Assembly (NCBI RefSeq): GCF_024713945.1
Contig: NC_134677.1
Location: 2,111,001 to 2,175,000, forward strand
Direction of reading: 5' to 3'
Source: Dermatophagoides farinae
Lineage: Eukaryota; Arthropoda; Arachnida; Sarcoptiformes; Pyroglyphidae
Length of the DNA stretch: 64,000 nucleotides
Positions 25,220-36,285 of this stretch are shown in pieces. Every line of letters begins with the position of its first letter. Position 1 is the first letter of the stretch. Made by a program: the position numbers and the translations under genes. The notes beneath the pieces were generated by a model. The model ran no database searches and was not told the origin of the DNA. It saw nothing but the letters and a program-made list of their open reading frames with translations.

Positions 25220-28200
25220 AAATGGAAAATGCTGCCGATGCCATTTTGATTTCATTTTTGAACAAAAACCAATCATAAATCTTACATATCATGATGCATA
25301 CAATCATCATCATTACATTTAAAATTAAAAAAAAACAATCAATTTAAACATTTTAAACAAAGTCTTCCAAAAACAAACCAAACCAATCAATCAACCAAGT
25401 CTTCCATTTGACAATTACAAAACTTATATATCTTATCTTCTATATCCAATCTGTTTGTCTTCCATCAAAAAAACAACAACAACAAAATTCAAACTTATTT
25501 GTTATTTTAATGAATGAATCAATGATTTTTTTTTCTTGATTGATTCATTCAAATTTTAGAATTTACAATTTCAATTCATTCAAAATTGTTTATTATTGAT
25601 TTGAGATAGTTGATGAATCTTATATATGCTAATTAACAATCATAATCATCATAATATAAATAAAATAAAAACAGAATTTAAGTGAAAAAAAAATTTTTGA
25701 AAACGTTTTCGATTCGAAACATTGGATGGCGCTATTTGTATTTCCGTTTTTTTTCGATTTGTTTGAAAATTTAAATGTCAAAAGTTGTAGTTGTTGTGGT
25801 AAGGTTTTTTTTCCCTGAATGTTCAACATGAATTGCGCTGGCGTCACATGAATATAATGAGTTGTTGTAATAAATTTTCAAAGACAGAAACAAAACAAAA
25901 AAAAAATTTAAATTCAACCTTGAGAATGGAAACAAATTATTACCACATAAATATTAGATATGAATATATTTTGTAATGATAATCATCATCATAATTGTGG
26001 ATGATCATTTGATAATTTGATAGCAAAAAAAAAAAAAATCTTCATCAACCACCATGTTCATTTTGATGATTTTAAAAAAATTTTCATAATTTCATGAGCA
26101 AAAAAAATCCACAACAAAATTTCATCAATTATTTTTCTGTCCATTCATAGCTAATTGTAAAAGTTTCTGGCCTTCAGAATAAAATTAGATATAAATTCCA
26201 CGAAATGAATACAGACAAAAAAAATGAAGATGATGAGAATAAAATACCATTGTTTTACCCAAAAGGGAATTTTTTCATTCGAAACTTACGTTTTGGACAC
26301 ACTACATTTCATGTTACGTTTTGGTCTTTATTTTCACATTTCATTTCTTTCTTTTACATTTCAAGATAATTAGATAAGTAATGAATGAAAATGTATAAAG
26401 ATGCTTAATTTCTTTTATTCATTCCATTGAGATGATGTTTTTTTTTTTTTTTTTTTGGTTGTTCATAATCATCACAAACATTTGTTTGCTTACGCAAACA
26501 TGATTACATCGTTAAAATTCTAGTTCCGGTCATAGGAATTTTTTTTAATGCTTTTCTATTTTCAATAAAGAATTTTTTTCTTCGTTTTTTTTTGACTGTA
26601 AATACACACCTTTGAATTACCTGATGGCCTAATAATGAAAATTCACTTTCAGATAGATCACTAAGTTCAGATTCCCGTTTTTTTTTTTTTGTATAGTGTT
26701 TGGTAACATATATAAAATTGATTTTTTTTTGACAATTTTTTCAACTGAAAAAAGAGAGCCATCATCAATTATGTGGCTGGCCATATCAAATTGATCCAAA
26801 ATGATTCCCTGTGTGTGTCTGTGTCCGTGTTTGGGTATTATTCACATAAATTTTTTATATATCAAGGGACATAATAATCATTTTTTGTTCCTTTAGTTGG
26901 AAATGGAAAAGTTTTCTATTTTTTTTTCGTTACAAGCAAATCTGTTTTTTTTTTTTTGAAAAAGAAAAAAAAAATTAAATTCATGTAACTATGAGTGCAG
27001 GTTTCCAGGCCGCTTGTGACACTTCATATCATATTATCATTGAAAGAATTTACACTGACAACAACAACAACTTCATTTTTCAACAAAAAAAAAATTTACA
27101 TCAAAAAAAATATATACTGTGGTTGTTATGGTTTTATATAACATACAGACTAGTAGTTACTATACTCAGTATGCTGTCATTTTTCATTGTTCATGTCCAC
27201 TTTAGTGCGAAAAAAAATGACGATGATGATGATGATAATGATGATGTGAAGAAACAACAATAAAATATATTCTATTCTATATGTTCATAGAATGTTTTTG
27301 AGAAAAAAAAAGAGAGAGGTCATCTTTCTTCAACAATGATTCATCATCAAGAATCAATGAATAGAATTTACTATTTCATCATTTGGTTTTCATACATCTA
27401 TTCATATATTTTGATGATCGATTCAAACAACAACAACAACACTACCACTATAGAATAAGACAACAATACATTAACTCTTGATGTTTGTTTGAATGGATTA
27501 TTCACCATTTGATTTTTATTCCAGTTTGTTTTTTTTTTATTCATTCGTATACTGTTTTTTCAGGGTGATCTTTTTATTTTCTGAATTGTGTGTGTGTGTA
27601 TGTGTTAGGTGGCGACACCACCAAATATATCATATCATTTTTTTTTACTATTCTTTTTTGTAATTTCATTCATACAATTAGTATATATAAAAAAAATTTT
27701 CTGGCCATAATAATAGTAGTGGTGATGATAGTAGTAGTGTATTTCAACTTTTTTTTTTACTTGCTAACAGCATTAATTTCTGAATGAATGTATGGATGGA
27801 TGGATCCAGAATGATAATGATTCAAACTGAGTTGGCGCCATCCATAACAGAATGCTTTTTGTATGTCGTATGTTTATATATATTATATACGTCAATAAAC
27901 AATTTGGATGGATTATTGGATGGTGGCTTCATTTCAGTTGCTTCTTCTTTTTTTTTCTTCATATTATATTTTGCTATTGTTGTCGATGATAAAGATGATT
28001 GTGGTTGTGGACAATTTTTATTTTTATTATTTATAATTTTTTTTTCTCATATTATTCTTCCTTCCTGGATTCATAACATTGAAAATTTTCATCTTTTTTT
28101 TCTATTCTCTTCATTCAAATTTGCAGCCTTGAATCTACTTTTTTTTTGCTTTGTTACTAAAATGTGCTTGAAGGTGATGATGATGATGATCATGTTTGTG

Positions 28201-29643
28201 TCGGTGGTGATAATTGAAAGCTAAATCTTTGGATATTAATGTTGTTGGATGGTTATCATTATTATCATCATTACCATCATTCAACGGAACCATAGCAGCA
28301 GCAGCAGCAGCAACAGCAGTACTAGTAGTAATAGTAGCGCCTGTGTGTTTATTTCTGTCGGGTAATTTTTTTTTCTTCAAACGACAATTCGGCATTTTCA
28401 TTGTCGGGTAAATGTATTTATCAATGTGTTTGTGTGTGTGTGTGTAATGGATGTATGAATGCAGACGTAACTGTATTGTCAATGATGTAGGAATTTTTTT
28501 TTCATTTTATTTTCTTTCTCTCGAACTTTGTCTATAAGAATAAAATATCTTATCAAAAAAATATATAAAAAATAATGTCGACAACAACAACAAAAAGAAC
28601 GAGAATCTAATCAACATTCATAACAATGAATTCATTTCTGATTTGTTCATTTAATCGTATCTGATGATTATTCACTCTAGATCACATTGCCCATTTGAAT
28701 TGTGTGTGTGTACATGTGTTTTTTGTGTGATTAAATTCATTTATATATATACCGATTAATTCAAATCATTAAATATATTTAATTTCAACAAACAAACAAA
28801 CAAACAAACACACCTACTACACATCGTTAATTCATTCAACCAAAATTTTTTTTTTTTGAAAAATATTCGTTGATTCTTCCATTTCATCCATCTATCCATC
28901 CATTTAGCCATCCATCAACAATAATAACAACAAATTGTTTAACAACACAGAAAAAAAAATAAATTGTATGTACATTTTGTTGTTGTTCGCCTCCCCTCCC
29001 CACCACAAAAAACAAAATTCGTTCCAATTTTTACTTAATATATTCCGGATAAATTTGAAAAATTGTTATTTTCGTCGTCGTTTTTTTCCGGTTGAATCCA
29101 AGGCAACGACACAACAAGGTGCCACACACACGCACACACACACATTGAAGAATATTCTCTCGATCACATTTTTCATGATCCATCTTTCTTTCACTCAATG
29201 TGTATATATGTATGTCAATTATTAATGAAATGCAAATGTGTATAATACGATAAAAAATGTTGATTTAATGAATTTTTATTTCACGGCTTAGCTGTTGCCT
29301 GATAAAAAAAGGTTAAATGTCATTTTTTTTGTTTATTAGCTAAATTCAATTTTCTCATCCAGAAATACTCTCAGTGTTCATTAGTTTAGCAGTGCAGAAT
29401 TTTTTTTTACAAAAATCAAAAATTTAACACAATCAAACTTGATCAAGAATCAAGGAATTTCGATTCAGAAACGGATTTTTTTTTTCTATTATTATTATGT
29501 TTATTAATTCTGTCAACCAATCCTGTTTGTTTGTTTATTCATTATATTAATGTGAAAATGAAACAGGAAAAAAAAATCTCTATACACAACACTGTCATTG
29601 AGATATTGAGAATTTTTGTTTTTTTTCATTCATACTATATATA
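25220..29643. other. intergenic, one weak candidate exon
   Basis: LAMP 3' UTR to 25.7 kb, then simple-sequence DNA up to the foldback element. The only frame with some non-repetitive character is on the minus strand at 28135-28401. Confidence 0.6.
28135..28401 (-). CDS. weak candidate small coding exon
   Basis: An 88-residue frame begins MKMPNCRLKKKKLPDRNKHT, passes through a run of seven Ala and an Asn/Asp stretch, and then a His-rich part (about residues 65-81). It ends KAKKK just before a stop. No family is recognised, and much of it is trinucleotide repeat in coding phase, so it may be chance. A donor (TTTTA|GTAACA) near its end could make it a first exon. Low confidence. Confidence 0.22.
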   Translation of the reverse strand: MKMPNCRLKKKKLPDRNKHTGATITTSTAVAAAAAAMVPLNDGNDDNNDNHPTTLISKDLAFNYHHRHKHDHHHHHLQAHFSNKAKKK

Positions 29644-30403
29644 CAGGGCGTCCGTAAAGTAACTGACTGATTTTAATTGAATCCTATTTTTTATGTATGA
29701 GATTTAGATGCATGAAGTGCTATGCAAAATAAAGGAAATTTATTAGGATTTTGTATTCCATCATTGAAATTTTTTAAAAATCACCATATCGCCCGAAAAA
29801 CCGATAATTACCGATCGATGTCCAAACGCGATTTCACCACTGCCAGCCAGTGGCTGTATGTGACTGTGTGTGGCCGTACATGCCAGTACTGGCACATTAA
29901 CAAATGACGGTAAAATTTTATGGAATTTTCATTCAAAATTATGCATTCTCCTCAATCAGTTCAACATTTAGGATCAAATGTTAAACTGATTGAAGATGAT
30001 TCAGATCAATTCAAATTATTGATATTGATGGTACATGAATTGTCCACTGGTTTGAGTCAACGCATAAGGACCAACAATATTTTATTGATAAAGTTTTTTA
30101 TGAAGACAATGAAAATGAATAATCATATTGATGGCATTCTCTTCAATCAGTTTAACATTTTGGATGAAAGCCGATGAAATTTCGATTATTTACAAATCAA
30201 TAAATTTACGAACTGCGGTGGCATAAGTATCTTTCGCCATTTTTACCATATGAGATCAAACTTAAAAAACACTTTCACAGTGTTCATTAATTTTAAATTT
30301 CTCAAATTAACCAATTAACCAAATGGTGCACGAACAATTTCAGTAGATTCGATGATTCGGGTGATTGACATCCATTCCTTACTCCAAGAAATGACTGTAA
30401 CTG

Positions 30404-31096
30404 CAACTGCGAAATGCCGATTTGACTGACGTTAACCAGTGTTTTAGATTTTTATCATCATATCTGACAATGTGAGACAACAAAATACCGCACAACTTGA
30501 GAGATCTTTTTTGTATTGATTAATACGAGTATTTCCATGAGTTTGGCCCAAATTGACAAGAAATTCGATCCATTTTTCTGAATATTCAACGTTTCTTGAA
30601 AAATTTGATTCCCTACAATTCAATTACGATTAAAGTCTGAACTTCAACCAAATTTTATTTTAACGCAATTTGTTTCGAATCATGGAAAGTTTGGCGAATA
30701 TCTATCCCGTTTTGGCCTGAATAATTCTGATTGTTCATTTTGCTCCTTATCGATGCAGTCCTCGTTGCATTTGTTGCTCGAGTGCCCTGCTTTCCATTTG
30801 GAGAGATTTCGTTTTATGATTGATGCCAATATTGATTCTACTAATGTGAGACAACAAGTAATCGATTTTTTTGACTCACGATTAATTGTGATCTACCGTA
30901 AGTCAGGGGTAGCCTGGACATCTTTCTTTGGGCAGAAACCAATCGATTTACAAACATTATGGTCATCATGTCCCAGAAATATCGTAAGTCGAGGGTTACT
31001 TGCATTCGAAAAAAGTTGAAAAATCGCAAAGCTCCAACTGCGAAATGACTGACGTTATTCAATGTTTTAGATTTTTATCTGACAATGTAAGAAAAC
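30404..31096. repeat. degenerate direct repeat around LINE fragment
   Basis: About 80 bases from 30404 and 62 bases from 31035 share CAACTGCGAAATG, GACTGACGTTA, GTTTTAGATTTTTATC and TCTGACAATGT in the same order, with small indels. They bracket the LINE-derived frame, so the segment may have been duplicated or inserted as a unit. Confidence 0.55.
30609..31019 (+). pseudogene. non-LTR retrotransposon ORF2 3' fragment
   Basis: 136 codons, open from after a stop at 30606 to the stop that follows FEKS. The segment FVSNHGKFGEYLSRFGL followed by CSFC, eight residues, H, four residues and C (HLLLECPAF) is the Cys/His motif found downstream of the reverse transcriptase in R1/jockey/I-type LINE proteins. 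The reverse transcriptase itself, the endonuclease and the 5' part are missing, so it is a truncated, dead copy carried in the spacer of the foldback element. Confidence 0.75.
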
Positions 31097-32480
31097 ACGT
31101 AATTTTCGTGGTTTGACTTCACACTAGTCGTATGATGAACATGATTATCACCATCAACGTTGACATTGGAAGAACGATTCTCAAGATTAACAAAAGACAA
31201 AAAAATCCATAAAAACATACCGAACTTTTTGCTCCCTTGCACAAGTCGTGGACAATTCATGTACCATCAATATCAATAATTTGAATTGATCTGAATCATT
31301 TTCAATCAGTTTAACATTTGATCCTAAATGTTGAACTGATTGAGGAGAATGCATAATTTTGAATGAAAATTCCATAAAATTTTACCGTCATTTGTTAATG
31401 TGCCAGTACTGGCATGTACGGCCACACACAGTCACATACAGCCACTGGCTGGCAGTGGTGAAACCGCGTTTGGACATCGATCGGTAATTATCGGTTTTTC
31501 GGGCGATATGGTGATTTTTAAAAAATTTCAATGATGGAATACAAAATCCTAATAAATTTCCTTTATTTTGCATAGCACTTCATGCATCTAAATTTCATAC
31601 ATAAAAAATAGGATTCAATTAAAATCAGTCAGTTACTTTACGGACGCCCTGTATATATTTACGATTGACATATATTGATTGACTTTGGTTTCTGGTTTCT
31701 GTTCACGATTGCTTTTAATGTTTATTATTGTTTGTCAATAACCAACAATGTATTAACAACAACAACAACAACAACAACATTCTTTGCTCGCATATTGAAT
31801 TTATAATCAGTTTTTTTTTTGGATACATCACACCACAATGACAGTGTAGTAAACAATTTAGTTTTCATCTAAATACGCACCATATAATGATGATGATTAA
31901 GATGATTACTTTTTTTCGTTCAAAATTTTCTTTGTTTTCTACAATAGATGTTCATTTGTGATTAAAATATAATTTTTTTTTCTTCTATTTTGGCTTAATA
32001 TACATCATCATGTTGAACGAATGATAATGATGATGATGATGACAACGTAAACAACATTCAACAACAACAATAACTACAGAATTAATGACATTCAACTATG
32101 CTACTACATGATGATGATGAAGCCAAAAAGCTTATCTGAACAACGACGACAACAACAACAACGAAAAGGAATTTTTTTTGTTGTTGTTGCCACAGAATTT
32201 GTTTTTGTTTAATATTTATTCTTTCGTTTTATACATTCATTCATTCATGTTTGATTTTCGTAGTTTTTTCATTCTACTTATTGTATGTTTGTATTGTTTT
32301 TTTTTTTTTTGGTTAGGATTTATACCACACCCCACAGTCAATGAGATGATGAAAATTTTACTAATACAAACGGAATTCGATGTGAAAAAAATTGGGGAAA
32401 AAATAGGAATCAACATTTATTCTATAATTCATCTAGTCTAGAAAAAAATTCTGTTGATTTTGTTTCCGTTTTTTTTCCAG

Positions 32481-32524
32481 CAAACAATATACGTGATTCT
32501 TCACCAAATCACGTATATTGTTTG
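32481..32524. repeat. perfect 18-bp hairpin, 8-nt loop
   Basis: CAAACAATATACGTGATT (32481-32498) and its exact reverse complement (32507-32524) flank the loop CTTCACCA. The stem does not extend further, so it is shorter than a typical microRNA precursor. Confidence 0.7.
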
Positions 32525-35500
32525 TTTTTATTAGAAGGAGTATTTTGGATTTGAATTATGGTGTGTGTGTGTGTGGGTGGATTGAATGAAGGCGAGAATT
32601 TTTGTTTTTGTTATGCTTTGTTGAAGAAAGATACTCATATCTCATATCAACCAAAGAGAGAGAGAGATTCTTTTTCATTCACCAAATTTCATTCGTTTTG
32701 GACCAATATCTTTAGTATTTTCGAAATGTTGAATGGTCAGCAAAAAAAATTTTTTTTTTTTCAATTTCATCTTGTTTTCTATCATATTATATTAGTTCAA
32801 AAATTTTTCATGTTTCACAATTCTATAGAATGAGTGTTTTGGAAAAAAAACTTTCGATACATTGGAGAATTTTATTGTTTTCAATGTTGATGATGATGAT
32901 GATGATGAAAAAGATCGAATCTTTGTTTTTGCCATTAATTTTTTTCAATAAAGACAATTCTGACAAATATTCTGATACTTATTTTGTTTCATTTGTACGT
33001 TCGATGTGTGTGTGTGTGTGTTTGTAGCTCCATTGATCCAGAATTTTTCATCATCATCATGATGATTGTGTGTGTGTGTTTGTTCATTGCCAAAATTACT
33101 TGAATTTTTTCTATTAAAAGCTTTATTCTTTTAATTTTATTACGATATTATTGAATTTTATGTGAAATTAGAACGACGACGATGTTGTCGATTTCATGGT
33201 TCCATTGATTCAATTCAAAGTGGAAATTAGCGAACATTGGAATTATCAAACGAACAAAAAAAACCAAATCGACTAAATCTTCAATAGTAGTGTCTTTTAT
33301 TCGGTTTATTGGACCATTTACAGGAGAAAAAAAATGTAGCCTAATTTTACAACAACGATTTCAATTTGATGGCTTAAATTCTAGTTCCTTTATATATATA
33401 TACCACAATAATAATCAGCTTGATTGAAAGGCAGAATTTTTTTTTTAACAATAATTCACTATTAGGAATTTTTTCATGATTCTTTTATGAATTCCATTCC
33501 ATTCGACATGTTGGTTAGAATTTTTTTTGTTTTGTTTTCCATTACACAATTAATCAAAGTAATTTTTTTTTTGCATTCTGATTTTCAATTTACAATTTTC
33601 ATGTTCTGCATGAAAATTATAAATCAAAATGCATACCACATACATATACGCAAAAACACTTTTAATTTGATTTGTCGATATTTCATATTTCATATATATC
33701 ATGATGATGAAAAAAAAAAAATAATAATTTCATATACCAGTCACACACACACCTACACGTACACATATCAAAAAACATTACACCAAAAAAAAAAATCTTT
33801 CAATCATCGATCCGGATGTACAGTTTTTTTCCGTTATTCATTATTTGTTGCTATTTTTATCATGATTCCTTCATTCAATTTTTTTTTGTCTACCTTCAAA
33901 TCAATGTCGTCAGATGATGATGATGATGATGATGATGATAAGGAATATTTGTTACCATTGTTATGGCAAAGAAAAAAAAGAATGAAAGATTTTTCATTAC
34001 CTTTTAATAGCATTTTTGACAGATGTTTTCAGAAGTTATTTTTGTACATGATTACAAATTAATTAATTAAATATATATATACTGTTTAGTCATCATTCAT
34101 TCATGACATTGGATATTAAATTATTGTTCGCCATCATCATCATCATCATTGGCAAACAATCAATGGATCCATGATGAAAATTCCTATTATGAATACGATT
34201 CCATCCCATATAATACATTACGATTGAATTCATTTTCATTTGTTTATTTATTTATTTTTCTTTCTCTTTCTTTTTATTGTTCCAAATATCTCATATCGTG
34301 TTATTATATATATATTGAATCACATAAGGGCAATGATGATGATGTATGGGAGAAAATCATGGACAAAAATCATTAACAAATGAGATTAATATAAATGCTA
34401 TTCTCATCATCCATAAACCCAATAATGTATATATTAATACATTAACTAAAAAAACGACAGTGAATTGAATCGATAAATATATTTTCGGATCTGAAAATCC
34501 GATGAATGATGATTGGAGATTTTCTTTTTCTCTTTTTCTTTCTATTACCATCATCATCATTATTATATTGATTGTGGACTATTTTTATAAGAATAAACAA
34601 ATCCTTCTTCATTTGGTATATATAGCTGATGTTTTTTTTTTTTTTTTTTGATATTTGAATGTTGTTTGAAATAAGAAATGAATTCATTCATTGTTTATTC
34701 CGATTCTTTGTCAAAAAAAATTGAATGCCATTATTGGAGAAAAAACAAACAAACACGAAGATTCATTCATTCATTCAAACTCACGCAAATGTCATTGTAT
34801 AAGCAGAAAAAAAAGTGGAAGAGAAAAAAAATTCTCAATTATGATTGTCGTTTCATATATTCGAGTGTTTCATCATCGATGAGATTAATCATTACCCCCC
34901 CCCCAAAAAAAAAACAATGGAAAAGAAATAGGTGGAACCCTGAATGTCGGAAAACACACGCACAATAAAGTTTTATTTCTTTAGATGAAAGGGAACAAAA
35001 CAATAAATGTCATGTCGTCATGATAGTCCATTCATTCATATCTAATTTTTTTTTGTTTTTGTTTTGTTTATTTATTGCCAATCCAAATTGATGGGTGATT
35101 CAACCATCCACTAATCAATCAATCATAATCACAAAAAAACTTCATATCATCATCATCATCATGATTATTCTTGTCTTTTTCATTTTATCCGGAATTTTTT
35201 TTTTCGATTGTTTGTTTGTTTGTATTTCATTCATTCACATTAATATAATTTTTTTTCTCTTTTCATTTCATTTACCTTTACAATTCCATAGATTCATCAT
35301 CAAAGATTATAAATTAATTATCATTCTTCAATGTTCCAAACACACACACACACACACACGCAATCAATTCAAGGACTAGATCATGATCATCATTAATTTG
35401 TCATCATGAACAAATGATAAATAAAGAATATAGAAAAAAAGAATGGAAAAAAAACAAAAAAAAAATAATAATAATTTTCAGTTCAAATGAACTTGATAAT

Positions 35501-35656
35501 GATGAATCGAAGCAATGGATATGAAAAAAAAAATTAATGAGATTCCTTTCTGGATCAAGTTGTGTGCGTGAGTATGCATAAGTTTAATTGAGATACGAAC
35601 AAAACAAAACAAAAAAATTCTAAAGCTCTTATTCCATTTTCATCATTGTTTTCTGA

Positions 35657-35680
35657 GTGTGTGTGTGTGTGTGTGTGTGT
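35657..35680. repeat. (TG)n microsatellite
   Basis: An uninterrupted GT tract of 24 bases. Confidence 0.9.
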
Positions 35681-36285
35681 ATGTGACAATGAACAAAGTA
35701 CAATCAATCAACATAATACATAGTCATCACATAACATTGAATTTATAATAATAATAACTGTACATCGTAAACAAGTTGAAAAATTGAATTGTCGATTGTT
35801 GTCAAAATTGATTTCAACCAAAATTTTCTATTGCTCACATCTCTTATCGCATAGTATCGCTTGTCATCCAATGCAACCACAACACAAAATTGGATTTGGA
35901 AAATAGATAGAAATCCAAGAAATTTCACTTATCTATCGACAACAATACAATACAACATCACAAGTTTTGATTTTGTTTAATTTAATTTAAATCGTTATCA
36001 TTCATCATTTGAATACAATAAATTTCTTCTGTGATTTTATTTTTTGTTTTCCTACTATCAATCTAATTGAATCAATATAAATCTTAAGTGGAAAGATAAA
36101 ATCTTTAAATCTGTGCTTGTTTTTTTGTGTGTGTGTGTGTTGTCACAACAACTAATCAAATACAAAGATTTTTCTTTTTTATCTTTTTGAAATCATCTTC
36201 TTTTCATAACCAAAAACAAAAACGGACATAATATATTTGTTTTCTGTGTTGAAACAAAAAAAAATAAATAAAAATTTCATCAAAG

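Larger units (their letters stand above)
29644..31651. mobile_element. foldback / long-TIR element with TA duplication
   Basis: A 404-bp left arm (29644-30047) and right arm (31248-31651) are reverse complements of the same length. I count 3 differences and no indels. Both ends begin CAGGGCGTCCGTAAAGTA and are flanked by TA (29642-29643 and 31652-31653). A TA duplication and CAGGG-type ends suggest the Tc1/mariner superfamily. No transposase frame is visible; the 61-residue frames in the arms are mirror copies of each other, not genes. Each arm contains a near-perfect inner hairpin (29952-29993 on the left). The 1,200-bp spacer carries a LINE fragment. The near-identity of the arms implies recent formation or gene conversion. 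Confidence 0.85.
31652..36285. other. intergenic, upstream of the PPP1R37-like gene
   Basis: Simple-sequence DNA with (CAA)n, (ATC)n and (TG)n tracts and a perfect 18-bp hairpin at 32481-32524. The right end should hold the promoter and 5' UTR of the PPP1R37-like gene; no clear TATA or initiator was found. The 61-residue minus frame at 35743-35928 has a signal-peptide-like start but no supporting context. Confidence 0.65.

Noticed and set aside
29722-31573. Two nearly identical 61-residue frames (29722-29907 plus, 31388-31573 minus) as small genes
   Set aside because: They are the two arms of the foldback element read in mirror orientation and resemble no transposase.
33487-34062. 191-residue plus-strand frame
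   Set aside because: Translated homopolymer and microsatellite sequence (Phe, Ile and Asp runs) with no splice or family support.
35743-35928. 61-residue minus frame with a signal-peptide-like start
   Set aside because: Too short, no continuation, and it lies where the PPP1R37-like promoter or 5' UTR is expected.
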